Shown here: piece after piece, positions 57,220 through 64,000 of the stretch
How positions within the stretch are numbered: the stretch's first letter is position 1
Layout of the letters: each line of letters begins with the position of its first letter
Assembly: GCF_002210345.1 (NCBI RefSeq)
Contig: NZ_MWQI01000006.1
Location: forward strand, 1-64,000
From: Fibrobacter sp. UWB4
GTDB lineage: Bacteria; Fibrobacterota; Fibrobacteria; Fibrobacterales; Fibrobacteraceae
Reading direction: 5' to 3'
Length of the DNA: 64,000 bases
Notes under the pieces: model-generated
The model's database searches: none
What the model saw: only the letters and a program-made list of their open reading frames with translations
What the model was told of the DNA's origin: nothing
Position numbers and translations under genes: made by a program

Positions 57220-58911
57220 TTAAACACGATTTTGTACAAACGCTTTGTGCAGATTCTTGATCACATCGCTGGGGAGCATGCTGAATGCGCCGAGTTCTTC
57301 GCGCGTGATGCGGCCTGCTTTCTGGTGCAAAAGTGCGCCGAGTATGGCTGCTTCGGGAGTCGCCAAACCTTGTGCGAGGAGTGCTACGATAATTCCCGAA
57401 AGCACATCTCCGCTCCCGCCTTTAGCCATTCCAGAATTTGCAACAGGAATGATATAGACATTCCCGTCTGGCGAGGCAATATATGTTGGAGCGCCTTTTA
57501 GCAAAATGACTTTATCTGTACTTTGAGCGATTTCTCTTAAACGGCTTGGGGTTTCACAGCAGTTGGCAGGAAGTTCTCCGAAGAGTCTTGCAAATTCTCG
57601 CACGTGTGGCGTCAAGATTGCTGGCGATTGCAAATTGTGCAGGTATTCGATGACGGCCTGAATTTTCGACTTCTCGTCGTGATGTACCATGCCGTATCTG
57701 GGGCTTGTGTCGTCCAACATTGCAATTGCATTCAAGGCATCGGCATCAATGACTGTTGGCGCCTTGAGCTGCGGGAGTAATGCGAGAACGGCTTGTACCG
57801 TGCCTGCGTTTGTCGAAAGCCCGGGGCCAATGGCAATTGCGCTTGCGTATTTTGCGCGTTTTAGCAATGTCGGAATGTGCTCTTGCTGCAAAGTCCCGTG
57901 ATTCTCGGAATTTTCGTCGTTTGCCCTATCTTCAAGACTGCAAAAAACTGGTTCTGAAAGCTTAGTCTGGATAATCGGCGCAATCGCTTCCGTTGTTGCA
58001 AGCGTAACTAATCCCGCGCCGCTGCGGAGCGCGGCTTCTGTGCAAAGCGCTGCTGCGCCCGGCATGTCTTTGGAACCTGCGATGATGAACGCTGTTCCTT
58101 GATTTCGCTTGTCGCCCCATTCATCGCGCTTGGGCAAAAGTTGCGGAATTGCTTCTTCTGTGACGAGGTAATTCTTTTCGTCAAATTGCAGGACGACTTT
58201 GTCAGGATAGCTTAGCGGGGCGACAACTGCTTTTCCGAATGCGGGGCCACCTTCTTTAGTGTAGGCGTCCAAACGCGGGAATCCGAACAGCATGGTTTCG
58301 TTCGCGTGAATGCAAATGTCATTGCGAACATGCGCTCCTGAATCGTAACCTGTGGGCGCATCTGCGGCAATGACAGGAAGCATGCTTTCGCTGATGATTT
58401 CTACGGCTGTTGCAAATTCCAGGCGAAGTTCGCCTTTAGCGCCGTTTCCGAGCATGCAATCGACGATGAGCTTGAAACCGTCGTGCAAAAGGAGCGATGC
58501 TTGCCTGGGTTCTTCGTTGATCTTCTTGAAGTCAAAAAGAGAACCGCCTGCCTGCAAAAAATCGTCAAGCGCTAATTTGGCTTCGTTCTTGAATTTGCTT
58601 TCTGGAGCAAGGCTAAAAACTGTACTTTGGATCCCGCCTTGCAAAAGAAGTTTTGCAAGTACAAGCCCGTCTCCGCCGTTGTTCCCGCTACCGATAAAAA
58701 TGGCGATGGGCGCAAGTGCTTTTGATTGCACGAACTTGAATAATGCAAGGCCGGCCTCTTGCATTAACGTGTATCCGCTTTGGATGACGTCGTTTTCTGA
58801 AGGATCGCTCGCCGTCTTTTTTGCTAAAAATCCTTTTGACGCAGCGTCGAGATTGCGCATGCCTTCGGTCGAAAGGACCGGCTGCAAATTTAAGGACTGG
58901 AGCGAACGCAT
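57220..58911 (-). CDS. nnr: Bifunctional NAD(P)HX epimerase/dehydratase (563 aa)
   Basis: A metabolite-repair enzyme fusing two activities: the N-terminal YjeF epimerase (1-~235) and the C-terminal ADP-dependent (S)-NAD(P)HX dehydratase (~240-563, ribokinase-like). Signatures: FIGSGNNGGDGLVLAKLL (~92-109), VDCMLGNGAKGE and DAPTGYDSG in the first part; GSKDMPGAA, AIGPGLSTN and SGMAKGGSGDVLSGIIVALLAQ in the second. Length fits the fused form, often called nnr. It is preceded 5 nt away on the same strand by the outer-membrane protein gene, so they may share a transcript. Confidence 0.93.
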   Translation of the reverse strand: MRSLQSLNLQPVLSTEGMRNLDAASKGFLAKKTASDPSENDVIQSGYTLMQEAGLALFKFVQSKALAPIAIFIGSGNNGGDGLVLAKLLLQGGIQSTVFSLAPESKFKNEAKLALDDFLQAGGSLFDFKKINEEPRQASLLLHDGFKLIVDCMLGNGAKGELRLEFATAVEIISESMLPVIAADAPTGYDSGAHVRNDICIHANETMLFGFPRLDAYTKEGGPAFGKAVVAPLSYPDKVVLQFDEKNYLVTEEAIPQLLPKRDEWGDKRNQGTAFIIAGSKDMPGAAALCTEAALRSGAGLVTLATTEAIAPIIQTKLSEPVFCSLEDRANDENSENHGTLQQEHIPTLLKRAKYASAIAIGPGLSTNAGTVQAVLALLPQLKAPTVIDADALNAIAMLDDTSPRYGMVHHDEKSKIQAVIEYLHNLQSPAILTPHVREFARLFGELPANCCETPSRLREIAQSTDKVILLKGAPTYIASPDGNVYIIPVANSGMAKGGSGDVLSGIIVALLAQGLATPEAAILGALLHQKAGRITREELGAFSMLPSDVIKNLHKAFVQNRV

Positions 58912-58916
58912 TTTGA

Positions 58917-59717
58917 TTAAATGAACCAGTAGGTGATACCTATCTTGTACATCATCGTGTGGGCGCCCTTGAGATTGAGCGTTGACCAGCTGCTGTTGTC
59001 ATCTTTGCCGGGCTTGAAATCTTCATCGTAGTAATATTTAACATCGGGGAAAACTTCGTTGAATCCCATGTACCAACGGAATCCGATGGATAAGTTGTCT
59101 AAAACATAGTATCCCGCGCCGATATTGATGCCAAGTTCAACTGGGGCTTGTTCGATATGTTCGAATTCCATGCCGCCATCAATCTTGTAACTTCCGTGGA
59201 CGTTGATTGAAATTTGTGGACCGACTTCAAGATAGAACGTATTTGTGATGGATCCGCGCATGAAAAATGCGAGATCGATAAACATTTGGTTGTAGCTTCT
59301 GTAAAGGTTATCTTCTTCGTCTTCGTGGTTCAGGTTCAAAAAGCGGAACGCGATTTCTGGAGAGAAGTTCAGGCCGTCGATGATGTCAAAACGAAGTGTT
59401 GCACCAAAATCGCCGCCAAAACCGCTCGGCTCGTCTAGACCGTCGGAAAGATCTTTAAATCCCCAGAAATTTCCGAAAATAAATGAAGCTTTTGCGCCGA
59501 TGCCGATATTGCCTTTCTTAGGTGCAGGAACAGGCTGTTCGTCGATAGGCATGGCGTCGTTGGTTTGTGCATCTGCTGCGGGCTGTGCGTCGATGGGCGC
59601 TGCCGCTTGTGCTGGGGCTGTTTGTTGTGCGTCGATAGGGGCGGCTGTCGTTGGTTGTGCGGAAACAATGGCTGTTGCGCAAAGTGCGGTCAAAATGACG
59701 GTTGCAAATTTCTTCAT
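58917..59717 (-). CDS. Predicted outer-membrane beta-barrel protein (266 aa)
   Basis: I start at ATG 59717 behind AAAAGGAG, giving MKKFATVILTALCATAIVSAQ, a signal peptide cleaved after about residue 21. Residues ~22-67 are an Ala/Pro/Gln linker with the imperfect repeat APIDAQQ/PIDAQPAA. The remainder (~75-266) alternates amphipathic strands and aromatic girdles and ends WFI, as in OmpA/OprF-like or PorT-like barrels. A structural or pore role in the outer membrane is likely; substrate unknown. It precedes nnr by 5 nt. Confidence 0.7.
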   Translation of the reverse strand: MKKFATVILTALCATAIVSAQPTTAAPIDAQQTAPAQAAAPIDAQPAADAQTNDAMPIDEQPVPAPKKGNIGIGAKASFIFGNFWGFKDLSDGLDEPSGFGGDFGATLRFDIIDGLNFSPEIAFRFLNLNHEDEEDNLYRSYNQMFIDLAFFMRGSITNTFYLEVGPQISINVHGSYKIDGGMEFEHIEQAPVELGINIGAGYYVLDNLSIGFRWYMGFNEVFPDVKYYYDEDFKPGKDDNSSWSTLNLKGAHTMMYKIGITYWFI

Positions 59718-59866
59718 AAAAACTCCTTTTTGAGGCAATTCTGATGATTGACCCCTAACTTGTAATGAAAATATAATAAAGACGGCGTTGCATTGTTGTC
59801 GTAATAGACGCTAAAGAGTCTTTTTGGAGGGAAAGTGACCCTTGCCATGTTAAATGAAAATATGTA

Positions 59867-59888
59867 TATATGAATTGTTGTTCATGTA
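59867..59888. promoter_or_regulatory. ArsR/SmtB-type operator
   Basis: TATATGAATTGTTGTTCATG contains TGAA-N6-TTCA, the core of the SmtB-type metal-responsive operator, in extended inverted repeat, 22 nt before the regulator gene. Confidence 0.65.
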
Positions 59889-59909
59889 TTTAAACTATTA
59901 AAAACGGGT

Positions 59910-60236
59910 ATGGATATGCATAAAGAACCGAATACGCAAAATGTTTCGCTCGATACGCTATTTGAACTGTCTGAATTCTTCAAGTTCTTTGGCGATACGA
60001 CGCGCATTCGCGTGATTCACTTGCTCCTTTCGGGCGAGATGTCCGTGAGTGCCATTGCTGAAAAATTGAACCTTGAACAGTCTGTGGTGAGCCACCAGCT
60101 GCGTATTTTGCGCACGGCGAATCTTGTGAAGCCGACTCGTGACGGCCGCAAAATTTATTACTCGCTCGATGACGAGCATATCGGCGAGATTTTCAATACG
60201 GGTCTTGCTCACATTTTGCATAAGAAGAAGGGCTAA
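59910..60236 (+). CDS. ArsR/SmtB family regulator, zinc-type (108 aa)
   Basis: A winged-helix metal sensor that leaves DNA when metal binds. The helix-turn-helix is SVSAIAEKLNLEQSVVSHQLRILRTANLV (~45-73) and the wing RDGRKIYYSL. There is no Cys, so the arsenic or cadmium alpha3N sites are absent. The alpha5 site of SmtB/CzrA is matched: Asp88, His90, His101 and His104 (D-x-H-x10-H-x2-H/E). Zinc (or cobalt) is the likely signal. A matching operator lies upstream, and the metal permease follows by 2 nt. Confidence 0.9.
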   Translation: MDMHKEPNTQNVSLDTLFELSEFFKFFGDTTRIRVIHLLLSGEMSVSAIAEKLNLEQSVVSHQLRILRTANLVKPTRDGRKIYYSLDDEHIGEIFNTGLAHILHKKKG

Positions 60237-60238
60237 AA

Positions 60239-61795
60239 ATGAATTTTGTTACTGATTTTGTCTGGGAATTTATCACACTTTTTTCGGAGATGGCTCCATT
60301 CCTTTTGCTTGGCTTTTTGCTTGCTGGAATTTTGCATGTATGGGTGCCGAATCATTTGTATGTGCCTAAGATTGCAAAGTCGAATTTTGCGTCGGTGCTC
60401 TGGGCGGCAATCTTTGGCGTCCCGCTTCCGATTTGTAGCTGCGGTGTGATTCCGACATCGATTGCAATCCGCAAGGAAGGCGCAAGCAAGGGCGCTAGCG
60501 TGAGTTTCTTGATTTCGACTCCTGCGACGGGAGTGGATTCCATCTTGGCGACGTATTCGCTGTTGGGACTCCCGTTCGCTATTTTGCGCCCGGTGGCGGC
60601 GTTTGTGACGGCGCTGTTTGGCGGCGTTCTGACGAACTTTGCAACGCGTGGTGAACCTGTAGAAAATGCTGCTGCGGTGCATGCTGATTCGGCAGTGAAA
60701 CACGAACATCACGATCATGAACATCACCACGACCATGATGATTGCGACAATGATCATTGCGAATGTGGCTGTCATCATCACGAACACGAACATTGCGGTT
60801 GCTGCTGTGACGATGACCATGAACACTGTGAATGCGGCGGCCCTTCGGCAGGCTCAGGGACCTTCACGGGAAAGATTAAAGAGACGTTCCGCTATGGCCT
60901 TGTGAACATGGTGGGCGATGTGAGCAAGTGGCTCATGATCGGTCTTGTGCTTGGTGCGTTGATCTCTGCATTTGTTCCGAATGAACTGTTCCTTGCGCTG
61001 CGTGAATACCCGATTCTCTGCATGGTCTGCGTATTGCTTTTGGCAATGCCGATGTACACGTGTGCTACGGGTTCCATCCCGCTTGCACTTGCCCTTGTGG
61101 CGAAGGGAATTACTCCGGGGGCAGCCCTTGTGCTTTTGATGGCTGGGCCTGCAACGAGTATCGCTTCGATGCTTGTGGTCGGTAAGGCTTTTGGCAAGCG
61201 CACTCTCGCTGCATACTTGTTCTCGATTGCATTTGGCGCGATGTTCTTTGGCTTTATCGTCGATACGTTCTTTATGGACACGTTCCTCTCGGCGATGCTC
61301 CCGCAAGGTGCTGCGGATTGCCATGGACACGAGGCTTTAGGCGTGTTCGATTACGTTTGCGCTGGACTCTTGGCTGCATTTATGCTGTACGCAAAGTTTG
61401 CACATAAGGGCTGTGACGGTCATTGCGGTTGCGGCTGTGGCTGCGGCGATTCCTGCAAGTGCGCGGACTCTTGCGAAGATGACCACGATCACTGTGAATG
61501 CGGCGACTCTTGTGGATGCCACGAACATGGTGAACACGATCATCATGAGCATCATCACGAACATGCCGAGCCGGTCTCTAAAACCTACCGCGTGAACGGC
61601 ATGAATTGCAGCCATTGCAAGGCTTGTGTCGAGAAAGCGGTTCGCCCGCTCGATGGGGTTGTATTTGCTGAAGCCGATGTTGCAAGCAAATCGTTGCACG
61701 TAGAATGGCACGACGACGATGATATCGACGAGACCGCTTTGAAAACGGCTGTTGAAGAAGCTGGCTTTGAATTTGTCGGAGCTGCTAACGCTTAA
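60239..61795 (+). CDS. SO_0444-type Cu/Zn efflux permease with His-rich loops and HMA domain (518 aa)
   Basis: A DUF318-type permease with two sets of about four helices. The helix break PLPICSCGVIPTSIAIRKEGAS (~60-82) is the family signature, repeated as AMPMYTCATGSIPLALALV in the second half. Between the halves lies a His/Asp/Cys-rich loop (EHHDHEHHHDHDDCDNDHCE) and near the C-terminus a second (~390-445). A heavy-metal-associated domain ends the protein (YRVNGMNCSHCKACVEKAV, CxxC at ~457-460). It should export Zn or Cu, as the adjacent zinc-type ArsR suggests. The stop overlaps the convergent gene by 4 nt. Confidence 0.9.
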   Translation: MNFVTDFVWEFITLFSEMAPFLLLGFLLAGILHVWVPNHLYVPKIAKSNFASVLWAAIFGVPLPICSCGVIPTSIAIRKEGASKGASVSFLISTPATGVDSILATYSLLGLPFAILRPVAAFVTALFGGVLTNFATRGEPVENAAAVHADSAVKHEHHDHEHHHDHDDCDNDHCECGCHHHEHEHCGCCCDDDHEHCECGGPSAGSGTFTGKIKETFRYGLVNMVGDVSKWLMIGLVLGALISAFVPNELFLALREYPILCMVCVLLLAMPMYTCATGSIPLALALVAKGITPGAALVLLMAGPATSIASMLVVGKAFGKRTLAAYLFSIAFGAMFFGFIVDTFFMDTFLSAMLPQGAADCHGHEALGVFDYVCAGLLAAFMLYAKFAHKGCDGHCGCGCGCGDSCKCADSCEDDHDHCECGDSCGCHEHGEHDHHEHHHEHAEPVSKTYRVNGMNCSHCKACVEKAVRPLDGVVFAEADVASKSLHVEWHDDDDIDETALKTAVEEAGFEFVGAANA

Positions 61796-62781
61796 AATTC
61801 GCGTTTCCAGCTAAGCGCTATTCTATCAAAATACCATTCGCGTCCAGATTTTACAAGGTGAGGTTCTTCCTCACCTTTTGTGTGTTCGGTCGAGAAACTT
61901 CTGCGGCTTGAAATTGTTGTGGAAACGATCAAAGAATTTTTATCGTTCAGGGCGAGCTTTACGATAAAGTGAAGTTTGGCTATCATGAATTTATTGTAAG
62001 TATCGGCAAACTGTCCATAGTCTTTTTTGCTGTATTGCCCGTAAAGATTTGCCATGATGCCGACCATTTCGACAAATAGGGGCATCTTGTAGCCGATCAT
62101 CGCTGTAAAATCGTAACCTAGTCCGTTTACATATCCTTCAGTGTTTTGCCAAGCCCAAAAAGTTCCTTTGTCTATGCCTGTAATTCCCTGATAGATCATT
62201 TGGTAATAGGTGTATAGGATGACGTGCGTCCAGTCGCCTTCGATAAGAGCGCCTGTATCGAACTGGAATGTTGCGCCGAGCCAGTGCGTGTGGTAGTAGT
62301 GCGTGAATGGAGTCAGGTTTTCGTATTTGCTGTTCTGGAATTTACAAAAGCCTTCGAAACCGAGTAAATTCCAGCCGGTTCCTATGCTTGCGCCAGCGTC
62401 AACAAGGAGGAACGGCAATGGTGAAAATGTGACGGTTACGATTGGGCGGATGGTGAGCGGCGAAAATTCCATTGAACCTTTTAGTTCGACATCGGCGCTG
62501 GATAGAAGTGCACCTTCGCCAAGCGGGGTGGGGATCGTGTATGAGGTTGCCCAAGTTGCTTTGGCGAGAATCCCGTCGAATGGGCCGGTCACTTTGGCGA
62601 AGTGATCGCCACCTTTTTTGTAATTGCTTTTGAGGTAGTATGCTCCATCAACGGTTAGCGTGTGCTCGAATTTTTTTTCGTCTTCGGCAAAGGAATGCGT
62701 TGCCGAAAACGGAAGTATTATGGCGACAAATGCCGCTGTCGTAAATACACCTGAAACTTTTTCTAGAAGAGAATATTTCAT
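61792..62781 (-). CDS. Predicted outer-membrane protein (329 aa), unknown
   Basis: A signal peptide (1-~31, ending HSFA) is followed by a strand-rich chain with many Tyr/Phe/Trp and Gly turns, closing WKREF with a terminal Phe, the usual end of an outer-membrane barrel. I recognise no family. Start ATG 62781 follows AGAGGATG and a TATATT. Its last 4 nt overlap the end of the metal permease gene on the other strand. The next gene upstream ends 24 bp from its start. Confidence 0.65.
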   Translation of the reverse strand: MKYSLLEKVSGVFTTAAFVAIILPFSATHSFAEDEKKFEHTLTVDGAYYLKSNYKKGGDHFAKVTGPFDGILAKATWATSYTIPTPLGEGALLSSADVELKGSMEFSPLTIRPIVTVTFSPLPFLLVDAGASIGTGWNLLGFEGFCKFQNSKYENLTPFTHYYHTHWLGATFQFDTGALIEGDWTHVILYTYYQMIYQGITGIDKGTFWAWQNTEGYVNGLGYDFTAMIGYKMPLFVEMVGIMANLYGQYSKKDYGQFADTYNKFMIAKLHFIVKLALNDKNSLIVSTTISSRRSFSTEHTKGEEEPHLVKSGREWYFDRIALSWKREF

Positions 62782-62805
62782 ACCAACATCCTCTTCTAAT
62801 ATAAT

Positions 62806-64000
62806 CTAAACTTCGCCGATGTGTGCAAGTTTTAATAGCGGCATTCCGGCCTCTCGGCTTTCGTCGAGATTGACCGTGAAATCGATGCTCCAGTCGTTAA
62901 AACCTTCTTCGTCCTGGAGCATTTGCTGTATCTGCATAATGTTCCCTTCGTACGTGACGATAGTGTGGCTGAGTGCTCGACCTTCTACGTCCATGCGGAA
63001 CTTGTGGTGCTCGGCAGTGTAGGCGGCCATCGTTTCGATGAGTCGTTTTTCCGTCCACGGCGTTCCTTCGGCATCGGCTAAAAGCTCGCCTTCGGCAAGG
63101 TCGTCGGCAAGACTGTCCAGGACATCCGAGAAGTCTTGCTTTTGCAAACTCATCATAATCTGGAAAATGCGCTGGCGTACCATGTTGAGGAATCGCTTCT
63201 TGTCGTACGTGATGTCTGCGGCGGCCTTGTCTGCACCGAAAGCCTTTTCGACTTCGTCTTCGGAAGCGCCTTCGTCCAAGCGCTTCTGGTAATCTTCCGG
63301 GTGCGCCATCTTTTCCCATTCTTCCAAGAGGCTCGAGTCCACGCGGCGGATCATTTCGCCGAGGTAGTCCTGCATTTCCAGGAGTTCTTCGTTCTTGTAG
63401 CCGTCGGGTACGGTCTGAGAAAGCACCTTGTAAACGCCGTTCAAATGGCGGAGCAAAATGGCTTCCATGCGCTGCAAGTTGTATTGCTTCACGTAACCGC
63501 TGAATGTCGTGAAATTCTCGAACATCTCGCGCACGATGGACTTGGGTTCAATGTTTTCGTCCACCCACGGGTGAATGTCGGCAAAAGCATCGAACGTGTC
63601 GTAAATAAAATCACGCAGCGGTTTCGGGTATTCGACTTTTTCAAGCTCTTCGAGGCGCTGGTTGTATTCCATGCCTTGTGCCTTGAGTTCGTTCATGCGG
63701 GCATCGCGAGCCTTGCTCTGCTGGATGCGCAAAATGGCTTCGGGATTTTCGAGAATGCTTTCGCACAAGGTAATGACGTCGAGTGCGTATTCCGGCGAAT
63801 CCTTGTCGAGCTTCGGGAGCGTGTCGAGCAGGTACAGCGAAAGCGGCTGGTTCATCGAAAAGTCGTCTTGCAAGTTCATGTTCACGCGCAAGTGGCTGTA
63901 GCCTTCGGCAACGGCGGGCACAAACTCGATAATCTTCTTTTCGACGAGACTCCTGAACAGCAAAAAGGCGCGGTGCTGCAATTGCTTCTTGCTTGCTGCA
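62806..64000 (-). CDS. C-terminal part of a DUF3516 helicase-like protein (398+ aa, partial)
   Basis: The frame is open through the window edge, so the start lies beyond 64000; the TTG at 63981 is not a real start. The visible ~398 residues match the DUF3516 region found behind the helicase core in some DEAD/DEAH (Ski2/HelY-like) proteins: helical, rich in Glu/Lys/Arg, with YPKPLRDFIYDTFDAFADIHPWV, REMFENFTTFSGYVKQYNLQR and TYDKKRFLNMVRQRIFQIM. The Walker motifs should lie outside the window. Function is presumed to be RNA helicase. Confidence 0.75.
   Translation of the reverse strand, partial: AASKKQLQHRAFLLFRSLVEKKIIEFVPAVAEGYSHLRVNMNLQDDFSMNQPLSLYLLDTLPKLDKDSPEYALDVITLCESILENPEAILRIQQSKARDARMNELKAQGMEYNQRLEELEKVEYPKPLRDFIYDTFDAFADIHPWVDENIEPKSIVREMFENFTTFSGYVKQYNLQRMEAILLRHLNGVYKVLSQTVPDGYKNEELLEMQDYLGEMIRRVDSSLLEEWEKMAHPEDYQKRLDEGASEDEVEKAFGADKAAADITYDKKRFLNMVRQRIFQIMMSLQKQDFSDVLDSLADDLAEGELLADAEGTPWTEKRLIETMAAYTAEHHKFRMDVEGRALSHTIVTYEGNIMQIQQMLQDEEGFNDWSIDFTVNLDESREAGMPLLKLAHIGEV

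Overview
The window is a chromosomal segment of a Fibrobacter species (Fibrobacter succinogenes or a close relative). The evidence is the density of families first defined in that genus: two TIGR02147-type proteins, one TIGR02171-type giant lipoprotein, one Fib_succ_major (TIGR02145) lipoprotein, Ser-rich linkers in surface lipoproteins, and a GH5 cellulase with a C-terminal type-A (T9SS-like) sorting tail. The rest fits a Gram-negative anaerobe: Kdo transferase, futalosine-pathway menaquinone gene, IspH and a MaeB-type malic enzyme. tRNA genes carry no encoded CCA. Recognisable promoters read TTGACA-like, 16-17 bp, then TATATT/TAAAAT.

Layout. 1-2.3 kb: small and orphan genes, including a 338-aa protein built of two ~150-aa repeats, each with the nonapeptide EPWPCGTPW. 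2.4-4.8 kb: a DeaD-type RNA helicase. 5.0-6.5 kb: non-coding, with tRNA-Ser(CGA), a structured RNA candidate and two tRNA-Glu(UUC) copies, where tRNA 3' ends and terminator hairpins recur in arrays. 6.5-11.1 kb: ABC exporter, ICMT-like methyltransferase and Kdo transferase with overlapping ends, then ispH and rpmB. 11.4-16.4 kb: DnaQ-like exonuclease with DUF374 acyltransferase, tRNA-Cys, an AT-hook protein divergent from an AlkD-like protein, a bPH-like membrane protein and mqnC. 16.6-21.1 kb: secreted esterase, a half-degenerate double ABC ATPase, crcB and a DJ-1/PfpI protein. 21.4-27.8 kb: Mrp ATPase, DUF971, primary-type sigma factor, two TPR envelope proteins and RlpA. 28-41 kb: an orphan 73-aa protein, prmC and prfA, a TIGR02147/lipoprotein pair, a diguanylate cyclase, an MFS transporter, TIGR02171, an RNA methyltransferase, the Fib_succ_major lipoprotein, BrnT/BrnA and tRNA-Gly. 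41.2-46.7 kb: infC-rpmI-rplT, M16 peptidase, maeB. 46.8-53.4 kb: three related surface lipoproteins, the second TIGR02147 gene and the GH5 cellulase. 53.8-64 kb: polA, NAD(P)HX repair enzyme, outer-membrane proteins, a zinc-type ArsR regulator with a metal permease, and the C-terminal part of a DUF3516 helicase cut by the window end.

Cross-cutting patterns. (i) Gene 3' ends and terminators are repeatedly duplicated downstream of their own genes (tRNA-Ser, tRNA-Glu, tRNA-Gly, rplT, mqnC, the maeB/lipoprotein region and the first terminator pair). (ii) Two intergenic regions 38 kb apart each hold four copies of a TTTGACGTAAA-type motif plus a longer shared core. (iii) A palindromic element with oriented flanks (GTCAT...ATCTCC) is dispersed and appears once inside the helicase coding region. 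(iv) Several genes, including both TIGR02147 genes, have TATATT 7-9 nt before ATG and no Shine-Dalgarno, which suggests leaderless mRNAs. (v) Each TIGR02147 gene abuts or overlaps a surface-lipoprotein gene.

All functional calls come from reading the sequence by eye and from family knowledge. No database search was run.
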